DNA of 59,985 bases from Hahella sp. (GCA_028280065.1 JANQMN010000039.1:1-59985), one strand, 5' to 3'. Numbered from the stretch's first letter, positions 26,392 through 35,712 are shown. Made by a program: numbers and translations. Notes: a model not told the origin generated them from the letters alone.

Positions 26392-27378
26392 ATGACTGAA
26401 GTTCTGATCGATTTGGTTTTATTGGGTATGCTGGCCATGACTGCTCTGCGGGTCATTTTTTTGAAGGACCTGTTTGCAGTTGTCATGCTGTTTAGTATTT
26501 TCAGTTTTGTTTCCGCGCTGATATTTATCAATCTGGATGCCGTTGATGTAGCTTTCACCGAAGCAGCCGTAGGTGCAGGTATTTCGACGGTACTTATGCT
26601 GGGTACGATTGCTCTTACCGGTCGTACAGAGAAAAAAAACTCCCATTCATCCATCTTACATCTTGTTGTCGTGTGCGTAACGGGAGCAGCATTAATCTAT
26701 GGCACCATGGATATGCCGCCTTTTGGGAATGCCGATAATCCTATTCACCAACATGTCGCACCGCGTTACATAGAAGACTCGCCAAAAGAAGTCGGGCTTC
26801 CGAACATAGTAACTTCGGTGCTGGCCAGCTACCGTGGCTTCGATACGCTAGGAGAAACTGTGGTGGTCTTTGCCGCCATGATTGGCGTGTTGTCTCTGCT
26901 GGGAACTGCTCGACCTACAAATAAAAGAGCGACACCGGAGTCCGGCTTGGCCAAGCATAGGGTACTGCATGTCGTTGCCAAAATTATCATCCCTTTTATT
27001 ATTCTCTTCGCCCTGTATGTTCAGTTTCATGGGGACTATGGTCCGGGAGGCGGGTTTCAGGCCGGCGTTATTGCCGCTGCTGCATTAATTCTGTATGCAC
27101 TCGTGTTCGGCGCTTCATTCGCGCATCGTATCGTCAGCCCTAGGCAATTGGAAGTATTCGCGCCGTTAGGAGTATTGCTATACGCTTCTGTCGGTCTGGT
27201 CGGGATGATAAAAGGAGCAAACTTCCTCGACTACAACGTCTTGGCATCAACCGCGGCCGCTGGCCAGCATTATGGAATTATCATCATCGAATTAGGAGTA
27301 GGGCTGACGGTGTTCGCCGCAATGCTCGGTCTGTTTTACGCCTTCTCCAATCAAGTGGAGAGGTCAAACGTGCAATGA
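26392..27378 (+). CDS. mrpB: Mrp antiporter subunit: MrpA C-terminal (DUF4040) domain fused to MrpB
   Basis: A 328-aa membrane protein in two parts. Residues 1-80 match the DUF4040/MbhD-like module that forms part of the C-terminus of full-length MrpA (LFAVVMLFSIFSFVSALIFINLDAVDVAFTEAAVGAGISTVL). Residues about 180-325 match MrpB (PFIILFALYVQFHGDYGPGGGFQAGVIAAAALILYALVFG). Between them lies a segment with GNADNPIHQHVAPRYIEDS, similar to an MbhE-like linker. No full-length MrpA exists here, so its C-terminal module is supplied by this fusion, an arrangement closer to Mbh-type complexes than to the Bacillus Mrp operon. It overlaps mrpC by four bases. Confidence 0.85.
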   Translation: MTEVLIDLVLLGMLAMTALRVIFLKDLFAVVMLFSIFSFVSALIFINLDAVDVAFTEAAVGAGISTVLMLGTIALTGRTEKKNSHSSILHLVVVCVTGAALIYGTMDMPPFGNADNPIHQHVAPRYIEDSPKEVGLPNIVTSVLASYRGFDTLGETVVVFAAMIGVLSLLGTARPTNKRATPESGLAKHRVLHVVAKIIIPFIILFALYVQFHGDYGPGGGFQAGVIAAAALILYALVFGASFAHRIVSPRQLEVFAPLGVLLYASVGLVGMIKGANFLDYNVLASTAAAGQHYGIIIIELGVGLTVFAAMLGLFYAFSNQVERSNVQ

Positions 27379-27731
27379 GTGTCATTGTTGATTATTACAA
27401 TTATTGGATCGTTGTCTTTCTGATGATGGCCGGATTTTATGTAGTGATATCGGCGAACAATCTGGTGAAAAAAGTTGTTGGTCTGAATATCTTTCAAACG
27501 TCGGTGTTTATGTTGTATATCTCGATGGGTAAGGTCAGCGGAGGTACTGCTCCCATCATAATTGAAGGGGTCACCCAATATTCAAATCCACTTCCTCATG
27601 TGCTCATTCTCACTGCGATCGTGGTCGGTGTTGCCACCACCGCTGTAGGTTTGTCCTTGGTCATTCGTATCAAACATGCTTATGGCACTGTTGAAGAAAA
27701 TGAATTTCAAAACGAGGATGACGCAATCTAA
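27375..27731 (+). CDS. mrpC: Mrp Na+/H+ antiporter subunit C (NuoK-like)
   Basis: A 118-aa three-helix protein homologous to NuoK of complex I. Seen: GFYVVISANNLVKKVVGLNIFQTSVFMLYI and PLPHVLILTAIVVGVATTAVGLSLVIRI. It couples the membrane arm halves of the antiporter. The start overlaps the mrpB stop by four bases, and the stop overlaps the next start by one (TAATG). Confidence 0.92.
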   Translation: MSVIVDYYNYWIVVFLMMAGFYVVISANNLVKKVVGLNIFQTSVFMLYISMGKVSGGTAPIIIEGVTQYSNPLPHVLILTAIVVGVATTAVGLSLVIRIKHAYGTVEENEFQNEDDAI

Positions 27732-29236
27732 TGCTGGAACAGCATCTACCAGCACTCGCCATACTGCTACCACTCATCGCCGCACCCATTGTTTTCATAT
27801 TAGGCCGGTCAACAGTAGTCTGGTTGTTGGCAACCTTTACGGGCGCCTGGGCCAGTATCGTCGCATTTCAATTGCTGCTGACGACCTTAGCAGAAGGAGC
27901 AATTCACTATAGTCTTGGCGGTTGGTCCGCACCTTGGGGAATTGAACTTACCGTCGATGCGTTGAACGCTTTTGTGCTACTGGCTGTTACCGGTGTATCA
28001 ACGATGGTGCTGGTGTATTCCAAAGAGAGTATCGCGAAGGAAATTGACAAGGCTAAACACGGGTTTTACTACACTGCCTACTTGCTGGCCATGGCCGGTT
28101 TATCCGGAATTCTTATTACCGGCGATGCATTTAACCTATTTGTGTTTTTGGAGATCTCTTCTCTCGCTACCTATACCTTGGTCAGTTTGGCTTCCGATCG
28201 GCGCTGCCTGACGGCGGCGTTCCGCTACCTTATCATGGGTACTATCGGTGCCACTTTCATTCTAATCGGCGTCGGCCTGCTTTATATGAAAACCGGTACG
28301 CTTAACATGCTGGACTTAGCTGAACGTATCGCGGCATTTGATCGCAGTCGAACAATAAATACCGGCCTAGCTTTTATCGTTGTCGGTGTGAGTATTAAGC
28401 TCGCATTATTTCCGCTACACCGTTGGCTGCCTCCCGCATATACCTATGCGCCTTCCGCGGTTTCGTCGTTTCTGGCCAGTACAGCGACGAAGGTTGCGGT
28501 CTATGTGCTGATTCGATTTATCTTCACTATCTTCGGACCTGATTATGTGTTTTACGACATGGGCATGGACATGGTGTTCATGTTTTTGGCTATCGTCGCC
28601 ATCTTCAAATGTTCCTACATGGCCGCAGTACAAAACAATGTGAAAACGATTCTTGCCTTCAGCTCCGTTGCGCAAGTCGGTTACATGGTTTTAGGCATTA
28701 GCTTGGTTACGACAACCGGGCTTATGGCCGGCCTTATTCATATTTTTAACCATGCGCTTATGAAAAGTGCCCTGTTCATGGCTGTAGGCGCGGTGTTTTA
28801 CCGTGTCGGGTCGGTTGAAGTACACGCATTTAAAGGTATGGGCAAGCAGATGCCTTTTACCATGGCCGCTTTCACCATTGCCGGTTTAAGCATTATCGGT
28901 GTACCTCTTACGGCAGGGTTCGTTAGTAAATGGTATTTAGTTTCAGCAGCACTGCAGCAAAATTTGTGGGTTATTGCTGTTTTAATCTTATTGGGTTCAT
29001 TACTGGCGATTGTCTACATTGGCCGCATAGTCGAGGCAGCTTATTTCCACGATGTTCCTGAAGGTAGGGATGCCTCCAAGTTAAAAGAAGCTCCGCTGCT
29101 AATGTTGATACCGATGTGGGTGATGGTTCTGGCTAATCTCTACTTTGGTATCGATACATCACTGACTACCGAGGCCGTCGGCCATGCTTCAGAGTGGTTG
29201 TTTCAATCGACGGAACTGTTAGAGGTGGCGCAATGA
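27731..29236 (+). CDS. mrpD: Mrp antiporter subunit D, first copy (NuoN/L/M-like proton channel)
   Basis: A 501-aa polytopic proton-antiporter subunit with about 14 helices. The ion-path residues are present: Glu141 in helix 5 (FVFLEISSL) and Lys223 in helix 7 (VSIKLALFPLHRWLP), the same 82-residue spacing as Glu137/Lys219 of Bacillus MrpD. PSAVSSFLASTATKVAVY holds the helix-8 Lys. It is one of three such subunits in the operon and follows mrpC with a one-base overlap. Confidence 0.9.
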   Translation: MLEQHLPALAILLPLIAAPIVFILGRSTVVWLLATFTGAWASIVAFQLLLTTLAEGAIHYSLGGWSAPWGIELTVDALNAFVLLAVTGVSTMVLVYSKESIAKEIDKAKHGFYYTAYLLAMAGLSGILITGDAFNLFVFLEISSLATYTLVSLASDRRCLTAAFRYLIMGTIGATFILIGVGLLYMKTGTLNMLDLAERIAAFDRSRTINTGLAFIVVGVSIKLALFPLHRWLPPAYTYAPSAVSSFLASTATKVAVYVLIRFIFTIFGPDYVFYDMGMDMVFMFLAIVAIFKCSYMAAVQNNVKTILAFSSVAQVGYMVLGISLVTTTGLMAGLIHIFNHALMKSALFMAVGAVFYRVGSVEVHAFKGMGKQMPFTMAAFTIAGLSIIGVPLTAGFVSKWYLVSAALQQNLWVIAVLILLGSLLAIVYIGRIVEAAYFHDVPEGRDASKLKEAPLLMLIPMWVMVLANLYFGIDTSLTTEAVGHASEWLFQSTELLEVAQ

Positions 29237-30747
29237 ACCTCTGGCAGTTTGTAGAACCTTCCATGCTCGTCAACTTGGCAATAGTAGTGCCCGTGATCGG
29301 TGCATTGTTATTAATTGCCGCGGGTAACTACCCGAATCTGCGTGAGTCGGTCACTTTAGCAACCGCTGCTTTGCTATTTACCATCGTATTGGTTATCACG
29401 GATAACACCTTTAACGCTGTGGCGATGGAAACCACCTGGGTAGCCTTATTTCCCGGACTATCGTTGACTTTTGTGGTTGAGCCCCTAGGTGTTTTGTTTG
29501 CACTGGTCGCCAGCTTTTTATGGATCATTACCACCCTTTATGCCATCGGTTATATGCGTGGCCACAAAGAAGATAATCAAACCCGGTTTTTCTTCTGCTT
29601 CGCTATTGCAATCAGCTCGGTCATGGCTATTTGCTTCTCCGGTAATTTGCTGACATTGTTCGTGTTTTACGAATTGCTGACATTGTCGACTTACCCGCTT
29701 GTTACGCATGCTGGAACCGAAGCAGCAAAAAAAGGTGGCAGAACCTACCTCGGAATTCTACTTAGTACCTCGATTGCCTTCTTATTACTCGCAGTCATGG
29801 GGACATGGGCGGTGACAGGTACGTTGGATTTTCAGCCAGGCGGTATTGTCGCTGACACTGAGAACAAAAGTCTATTAGCGGTGCTGCTTGTCCTGTTCTG
29901 CTATGGCATCGGCAAAGCAGCTATCATGCCTTTCCATCGTTGGTTACCGGCTGCCATGGTAGCGCCTACGCCGGTTTCAGCATTGCTGCATGCCGTCGCA
30001 GTCGTGAAGGCGGGTGTATTCAGTATTCTTAAAGTTGCGATCTACATTTTTGGAATCGACAGGTTAAAGGAGATACCGACCGCCGACGTCATGTTGTACA
30101 TCGGCGCGGCGACCGTATTGATTTCTTCCAGCATTGCCATGACTAAAGATAACCTCAAGGCACGCCTGGCCTACTCAACTGTAAGCCAGTTAAGTTATAT
30201 CGTCGTCGGTGCGCTGTTAGCGACACCGATAGCCGCTGCCGGCGCGGCTTTGCACATTGCAACACATGCCGTTGGTAAAATCACACTATTCTTCTGTGCT
30301 GGCGCCATCATGGTTGCAAAACACAAAAAAAACGTCAGCGAGATGGCCGGTTTAGGTAGAGTGATGCCTATCACTATGACTGCTTTTGCTATAGGAGCAA
30401 TCAGCATCATCGGACTTCCGCCGATGGCGGGCACGTGGAGCAAATGGTTTTTGACCATCGGTGCGTTGGAGGCCGACAAACTGATCATAGTGGTTACGCT
30501 TATGATCAGCTCGTTACTCAATATCGCTTATTTGTTGCCGATTCCGATTAAAGCCTTTTTTGCTAAACAAGCCCCTAGCGCCGAACCCTGGAGCTGGGCA
30601 GAGGTGCAGGAAGCGCCTCTGCCGTCGGTGATAGCTTTAACGGTAACCTCAGCCGGTTGTTTAGCGCTGTTCTTCTTCCCTCAACCTCTGGTTGATTTGA
30701 TCAACTTAATTCCAGGCATCAACGGTGCCATAAATGGAGTTGGCTAA
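29233..30747 (+). CDS. Mrp antiporter subunit D, second copy (NuoL/M/N-like)
   Basis: A 504-aa polytopic proton-channel subunit. Helix-5 Glu147 (FVFYELLTLSTYPL) and helix-7 Lys228 (GIGKAAIMPFHRWLPAAMVAPTPVSALLHAVAVVKAG) are conserved. The PTPVSALLHAV segment is closer to MrpA/NuoL-type subunits than the first copy is, so it may take the place of MrpA's antiporter part. The true start is the ATG overlapping the upstream stop (ATGA, 29233); the frame extending to 29194 lies inside the previous gene. Confidence 0.9.
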   Translation: MNLWQFVEPSMLVNLAIVVPVIGALLLIAAGNYPNLRESVTLATAALLFTIVLVITDNTFNAVAMETTWVALFPGLSLTFVVEPLGVLFALVASFLWIITTLYAIGYMRGHKEDNQTRFFFCFAIAISSVMAICFSGNLLTLFVFYELLTLSTYPLVTHAGTEAAKKGGRTYLGILLSTSIAFLLLAVMGTWAVTGTLDFQPGGIVADTENKSLLAVLLVLFCYGIGKAAIMPFHRWLPAAMVAPTPVSALLHAVAVVKAGVFSILKVAIYIFGIDRLKEIPTADVMLYIGAATVLISSSIAMTKDNLKARLAYSTVSQLSYIVVGALLATPIAAAGAALHIATHAVGKITLFFCAGAIMVAKHKKNVSEMAGLGRVMPITMTAFAIGAISIIGLPPMAGTWSKWFLTIGALEADKLIIVVTLMISSLLNIAYLLPIPIKAFFAKQAPSAEPWSWAEVQEAPLPSVIALTVTSAGCLALFFFPQPLVDLINLIPGINGAINGVG

Positions 30748-31001
30748 TGAAAAAGAATGATGAGCCGCAAGACTTCTTCGATAAGCCGGAAAACATTAAA
30801 AAGATACTGAAAGTCTTCTACGTTATCTGTGGATTGCTGGTGGCGATAGACTTTGTCGTTCACCGCCATGTCTATCACGATTGGGAAAACATACCTGCAT
30901 TTTACGCCATCTATGGCTTTATTGGTTGTGTCGTTTTGGTGTTAATTGCAAAGGAAATGAGAAAGGTACTAATGCGCGGGGAAGACTACTACGATGACTA
31001 G
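30747..31001 (+). CDS. Small membrane protein embedded in the Mrp operon, 84 aa
   Basis: An 84-aa protein with two predicted membrane helices (about 20-38, LKVFYVICGLLVAIDFVVH, and 50-67, AFYAIYGFIGCVVLVLIA), a charged N-terminus and an acidic tail (GEDYYDD). The loop contains HRHVYHDWENIPAF, rich in His and aromatic residues. It overlaps the previous gene by one base (TAATG) and the next by eight, so it is translationally coupled to two antiporter subunits and probably belongs to the complex. It matches none of the standard Mrp subunits A to G. Its role is unknown. Confidence 0.8.
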   Translation: MKKNDEPQDFFDKPENIKKILKVFYVICGLLVAIDFVVHRHVYHDWENIPAFYAIYGFIGCVVLVLIAKEMRKVLMRGEDYYDD

Positions 31002-32715
31002 TTTAGCCATCCTTCCTCCATTTTTACCTTTATTGCTCGGCGCCTTCGCAGCAATTTTTTTGCGTGGCTACCTGCGCAGTATTTTGATGCTTGCCGCACC
31101 TGTCTTAGGTGCTGTTAATCTGATGACACTCGATATGGGCATTTTATGGTCGTTCGAGTTTATGGGATATGAGATCGAACCGGTTCGCGTCGATAAATTG
31201 AGCCTTATGTTTGGCTATTTGTTCCATTTGGCTTCGTTCATCGCAATAACCTATGCACTGCACGTTAAAGATACGCTGCAACATGTGTCCGGGTTAGCCT
31301 ATGCCGCCAGCGCTGTTGGTGCTGTGTTTGCCGGTGATTTACTGACATTGTTCGTGTTCTGGGAGCTGCTGGCGTTAACGTCTGTCTTCCTTATCTGGGC
31401 TCGCCGTACCAACAAATCTTATAGCTCTGGTTTGCGTTACCTGATCATTCAAGTGCTATCCGGTGTGATGCTTTTAGCCGGTTTACTTATTTTTGCTCAG
31501 CACTACCAAAGCTTGAAATTTGGTGACATCGGGTTAGACCACAGCGGTATGGCTGCTATTGGTGCATGGGCGGTATTCCTGGCTTTTGGTATCAAGAGTG
31601 CGTTTCCGTTTGTCCACAATTGGCTGACCGATGCCTACCCGGAAGCCACGCCTACGGGAACTATTTTCTTGGCATCCTTTACAACAAAGGTGGCTGTCTA
31701 TGCTTTTGCCCGTGCGTTCGCCGGAGAAGAAGTTCTGATCTGGATCGGCGTCACCATGGCATGTTTCCCGATTTTCTTTGCCGTTATTGAAAACGATCTG
31801 CGCCGGGTATTGGCTTACAGCATGATCAACCAGATTGGCTTCATGATTGTCGGTGTTGGTTTAGGGACCGCTGTTGCGCTCAACGGTGCCGTTGCCCACG
31901 CCTTTAACGATGTGATCTTCAAGGGTTTGTTGATGATGACCATGGGAGCAGTTTTGCATATGACAGGCCGCATTAATGGTTCGGAATTGGGAGGGCTGTA
32001 TAAGAGCATGCCGAAGACGGCCATTCTCTGTATTGCCGGTGCCGCGTCAATATCAGCCTTCCCGTTGTTCAGTGGTTTCGTTTCGAAATCAATGATCATG
32101 AGCGCTGCCATTGCCGAAGGTTATGACATCGTGTGGCTGGCCCTGTTGTTCGCGGCCGCAGGGGTATTTCACCACGCCGGTATCAAGATTCCATTCTTTG
32201 CCTTCTTCGCCCACGATTCGGGTATTCGCACTACCGAACCGCCTCGCAATATGCTTATCGCCATGACGATTTCCGCCATGCTATGCGTATTGATCGGTAC
32301 CTTCCCGGCACAAACGGTATATGCGCTGTTGCCATTTGACTCTGAGTATCAGCCATACGACCTCACGCACGTGTTGACCCAATTGCAGCTTTTGTTCTTC
32401 TCTGCTCTTGCTTTCGTATGGTTGAATTTGCAGAAGCTGTACCCACCGGAGTTGCCTTCAACCAACATCGACGCAGAGTGGTTTTATCGTAAACTTGCCC
32501 CGGCATTTATCATGCGGATAGCTTCTGCTTCTTATCGAGCTTATGCGGCATTAGAAAAGGCAATTACCGGCTCGATAAAACTTTTTATACGAAATTCTTA
32601 TGATTCAGCTAATCAGAGACCCAAGGGCTATTTTGCCAAGTTATGGCCTGCCGAGACTATGGTGGTTTGGGTGGCGACGCTGTTGACGGTCTGTTTGCTG
32701 CTGTATTACTTCTAA
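30994..32715 (+). CDS. Mrp antiporter subunit D, third copy (NuoM/N-like)
   Basis: A 573-aa polytopic proton-channel subunit. Helix-5 Glu124 (LFVFWELLALTSV) and helix-7 Lys201 (FGIKSAFPFVHNWLTDAYPEATPTGTIFLASFTTKVAVY) are conserved, so it should be a working antiporter module. The C-terminus extends past the usual end, with a soluble stretch (LYPPELPSTNIDAEWFYRKLAPAF) and a last helix (VVWVATLLTVCLLLYYF), as in the longer members of the family. Last intact gene of the operon. An nhaD fragment begins directly after its stop. Confidence 0.9.
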   Translation: MTSLAILPPFLPLLLGAFAAIFLRGYLRSILMLAAPVLGAVNLMTLDMGILWSFEFMGYEIEPVRVDKLSLMFGYLFHLASFIAITYALHVKDTLQHVSGLAYAASAVGAVFAGDLLTLFVFWELLALTSVFLIWARRTNKSYSSGLRYLIIQVLSGVMLLAGLLIFAQHYQSLKFGDIGLDHSGMAAIGAWAVFLAFGIKSAFPFVHNWLTDAYPEATPTGTIFLASFTTKVAVYAFARAFAGEEVLIWIGVTMACFPIFFAVIENDLRRVLAYSMINQIGFMIVGVGLGTAVALNGAVAHAFNDVIFKGLLMMTMGAVLHMTGRINGSELGGLYKSMPKTAILCIAGAASISAFPLFSGFVSKSMIMSAAIAEGYDIVWLALLFAAAGVFHHAGIKIPFFAFFAHDSGIRTTEPPRNMLIAMTISAMLCVLIGTFPAQTVYALLPFDSEYQPYDLTHVLTQLQLLFFSALAFVWLNLQKLYPPELPSTNIDAEWFYRKLAPAFIMRIASASYRAYAALEKAITGSIKLFIRNSYDSANQRPKGYFAKLWPAETMVVWVATLLTVCLLLYYF

Positions 32716-33085
32716 TTTTCTGCATTTGCGGTCTTAGCGACTTTGGTTACCTGAATCCGGCGTCGTATTTCATGTATGATCAATTGAGTGCGAGCTGGGT
32801 GAACATTCCGGTGGGCTTGCCATCTGCTACAGTTGACAATAGTACGGTGATATGTGCCGTTCTAACAGTGTTACCGGATAGGGAACTTAATCTATGGCTT
32901 TTCGTAACACTGACGGCAGGTGCCGGCGGATCAATGCTCGCCGTCGATTCTGCGGCAAGGGTTGTCCTAATGGGGTAAGCAAAATAGCATTTACAGGATT
33001 TTTAACCATTTTAAGTGGACATGGACCATTGCATTAGGTTATACCCCATCTATTGCTGCACATTTTATAATCACCGGCATGAAAT
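32716..33085 (+). pseudogene. nhaD: Fragment of a NhaD-type Na+/H+ antiporter gene (frameshifted 3' part)
   Basis: Directly after the last mrp stop the sequence still reads as the C-terminal part of NhaD: FGYLNPASYFMYDQLSA, then VTLTAGAGGSMLAVDSAA and ARVVLMG. In intact NhaD the last two read roughly LLVTLTAGVGGSMLSIGSAAGVALMG. A TAA stop then stands where NhaD has Gln, and the frame shifts within about 15 bases. The rest continues in another frame as HFKWTWTIALGYTPSIAAHF, the known NhaD ending. The N-terminal two-thirds are missing. This is a relic of a second sodium antiporter, possibly made redundant by the Mrp complex. Confidence 0.82.
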
Positions 33086-33416
33086 CAATTTCGGCTGTTT
33101 CCTTCTGTGTACAGTCGCAAAACGGTTGCTCCGGACACAGTGTTTTGAAAATCTAAAAAAAGGAAGAGGTACTTGTATAAGTCCACGGGATGTATCCGTA
33201 GGGTGCGCATGGCGCATACGGCAGCAAGCCGAGTTAACCTCGGAATACTAAGGATTAATTCGTTAAATGACTAACACCCGTCCGTAATCAACTACTCAGA
33301 ATACGGCTTTCTGTTTGCGGCATGTCTCAAAGCAAAAAAACGGCCTTTAATAATCGATAGTATTCGTCAATGAGACTTCCGTATGTACTATCAGACAACA
33401 ACAATAAGGGGGCCAC
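33086..33416. other. Intergenic region with two adjacent hairpins
   Basis: No gene is seen. It contains the paired hairpins listed separately (33196-33243). A strong AAGGGGG ribosome site (33406-33412) serves the EF-G-like gene at 33417. Confidence 0.5.
33196..33243. repeat. Two tandem hairpins, possible intergenic repeat unit
   Basis: First: CCGTA-GGG-TGCGC-ATG-GCGCA-TACGG (33196-33221), a 5+5 bp stem with a GGG bulge. Second: CCGAG-TTAAC-CTCGG (33229-33243). Neither has a T tract, so simple terminators are unlikely. They may be a dispersed intergenic element or an RNA structure in the leader of the next gene. Confidence 0.4.
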
Positions 33417-35471
33417 ATGGCCAATTATCAAACCGAACAAATTAGAAATATCGCCCTGCTTGGACACGTGGGCTGCGGAAAAACCACCCTGTTGGAAAGA
33501 CTTCTGGCTGCGGGTGGTGAATTGCCTGCAGCCGGTAGCGTTGAACGCGGCACCACACTGTGTGATTTCGATCCGCAGGAAAAACAGCTTGGACACTCAC
33601 TTTTCAGTGCAGTCTGTAGCCTCGATATCGGCGACTCCCACATAAACTTTCTCGATACGCCGGGCTACCCGGATTTCTTTGGCCGGGCCGTTAGCGTGCT
33701 TGCTGCCGCGGATTCTGCTGCGGTGGTCATTAACGCGCAAAATGGCGTGGAACTAGTCACTGAAAGAGTCATGGACGCTATCAAAAAACGAAATCTGTGC
33801 CGCATGATCATCATCAATAAGATTGATGCCGAAGGCGTAGATTTCGGCGCGTTGCTCGAAGGCATCCAGGATGCATTCGGGCCGGAATGCCTGCCAATTA
33901 ACTTACCGACGGCAAATGGCGAAAAAGTCGTCGATGTGTTTTTTAAACCGAATTACGAACAGCAAACCGCTTTGTCCAGCGTCCAGGAAGCCCACGATAC
34001 GATTTGTGATCAGGTTGTGGAACTTGATGAAGAACTCATGGAAGTCTACTTGGAACAAGGCCAGTCACTGGACCCGGAACAACTTCACGATCCGTTCGAG
34101 GCTGCACTCAGGGAAGGACACTTGATTCCTATCTGCTTCGTATCTGCGGAAACCGGCGCGGGTATCGACGAACTTACCCAGGTTTTTGCCAGGTTGATGC
34201 CGACGCCTTTGGAAGGAAATCCGCCGCTGTTCCTGAAAGGCGAAGGCGAAGACGCTGAACCTGTAAGCGTCGTCCCAGATCCGGATAAACACGTTATTGC
34301 CCACGTATTTAAAATCTCTGTCGATCCGTTTGTCGGACGTCTGGCGATTTTCCGGGTCCACCAGGGCACCATTACCCCAAACAGCCAACTCTATATCGGG
34401 GATGCCAGAAAACCTTTTAAAGTTAATCACTTATTGAAGATGCAGGGGAAGAACACCCGGGATACGTCGAAAGCCATACCCGGCGACATTTGCGCGGTCG
34501 CCAAGGTGGAAGATGTGACTTTCGACTCGGTGTTGCACGATTCTCACGACGAGGACCACTACCACCTCAAGTCCGTGTCTTTCCCGCCACCCGTATTCGG
34601 CATTGCCATTGAGCCGACCCGGCGGGGCGATGAACAGAAGATTTCTGACGCTTTACATAAAATGGCGGCGGAAGATCCCGGTTTAAGTGTGGTGCACCGC
34701 GCAGCGCTGAATGAAACCGTATTATATGGCGCCAGCGAACTGCATTTACGAGTCGTTTTGGAACGGATGAAAGATGCGTTTAACGCCGAAGTCGTCACCC
34801 ATCCACCCGCGATTGCCTACCGGGAAACCATTACCAAACCTGCCGAGGGGCATCATCGCCATAAGAAGCAAACCGGCGGCGCCGGGCAGTTTGGCGAAGT
34901 TTATCTGCGCATAGCCCCAAGGGACCGGGGAGAGGGCTTCTTATTCCGCAGTGAAGTGGTCGGTGGCGCTATTCCCAGCGGCCTTATCACCGCAGTGGAA
35001 AAAGGGGTCAAGCAGGTCATGGAATCCGGCGCGGTTGCCGGCTATGCGATGCAAGATATTGAAGTGGTGGTTTACGATGGCAAAACCCACTCAGTGGACT
35101 CCAAGGAAATCGCTTTCATTGCCGCCGGTAAAAAGGCCTTTATGGAGGCTGTTCAAGTTGCCGGTCCCGTCATACTGGAACCCATCGTCAAGCTAAAAAT
35201 CACCGCCCCTGCCGAATCGGTAGGCGATATCACCGGGGACCTCTCGGGGTCGCGGGGGATCATTACCGGCAGTGATTCAAAGAGCCGCAACCGGTTTCAG
35301 ATTAACGCCATGGTTCCGCTCAGCGAACTGGATAATTATCAATCCAAATTAAAATCCATCACCGGTGGAGAAGGCGTGTATACCATGGAATTCAGTCACT
35401 ACGATCCTGTGCCCGCCAAGTTGCAACAGACATTGGTTAGCGAATATAAGCATCAGGATGACGACGATTAA
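33417..35471 (+). CDS. EF-G-like translational GTPase
   Basis: A 684-aa protein with the full EF-G domain order: GTPase with P-loop GHVGCGKTT (16-24), FLDTPGYPDF and INKID, then EF-Tu-like domain II, domain III, domain IV (HRHKKQTGGAGQFGEVYLRI) and domain V. It belongs to the EF-G-like/EF-G2 class rather than the main translocase. In switch II the catalytic His of DTPGH is replaced by Tyr84, and the switch I region is RGTTL. Such paralogues are common and their role, perhaps ribosome rescue or recycling, is unsettled. It stands alone, with no ribosomal operon around it, and ends in an acidic tail (HQDDDD). Confidence 0.88.
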   Translation: MANYQTEQIRNIALLGHVGCGKTTLLERLLAAGGELPAAGSVERGTTLCDFDPQEKQLGHSLFSAVCSLDIGDSHINFLDTPGYPDFFGRAVSVLAAADSAAVVINAQNGVELVTERVMDAIKKRNLCRMIIINKIDAEGVDFGALLEGIQDAFGPECLPINLPTANGEKVVDVFFKPNYEQQTALSSVQEAHDTICDQVVELDEELMEVYLEQGQSLDPEQLHDPFEAALREGHLIPICFVSAETGAGIDELTQVFARLMPTPLEGNPPLFLKGEGEDAEPVSVVPDPDKHVIAHVFKISVDPFVGRLAIFRVHQGTITPNSQLYIGDARKPFKVNHLLKMQGKNTRDTSKAIPGDICAVAKVEDVTFDSVLHDSHDEDHYHLKSVSFPPPVFGIAIEPTRRGDEQKISDALHKMAAEDPGLSVVHRAALNETVLYGASELHLRVVLERMKDAFNAEVVTHPPAIAYRETITKPAEGHHRHKKQTGGAGQFGEVYLRIAPRDRGEGFLFRSEVVGGAIPSGLITAVEKGVKQVMESGAVAGYAMQDIEVVVYDGKTHSVDSKEIAFIAAGKKAFMEAVQVAGPVILEPIVKLKITAPAESVGDITGDLSGSRGIITGSDSKSRNRFQINAMVPLSELDNYQSKLKSITGGEGVYTMEFSHYDPVPAKLQQTLVSEYKHQDDDD

Positions 35472-35486
35472 TTCTCACTGAAAATT

Positions 35487-35512
35487 GCGGTCCGGTTTAC
35501 TAAGCGGGCCGC
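35487..35512. terminator. Possible terminator hairpin after the EF-G-like gene
   Basis: GCGGTCCG pairs with CGGGCCGC (one G-T pair) around a 10-nt loop, 16 bp after the stop. There is no T tract, so it may instead be a structured 3' end. Confidence 0.4.
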
Positions 35513-35712
35513 GCAGTTCGATCCGCCTGCCGATCACCCCTTAACTCACCAAAGCCGATAGCCACTGGCCACCTGCCAGGGTACTTCCGTTGATCAGGCT
35601 TAAACCGGCCTTAGATGCAGTTTATCTTTTAGTCCCTCATTAACTCGTGCGCAGTCAGGCAAATCTGCTATAAACTTTAGGTTTACGATAATAATCCCAG
35701 AGGAAATAAACC

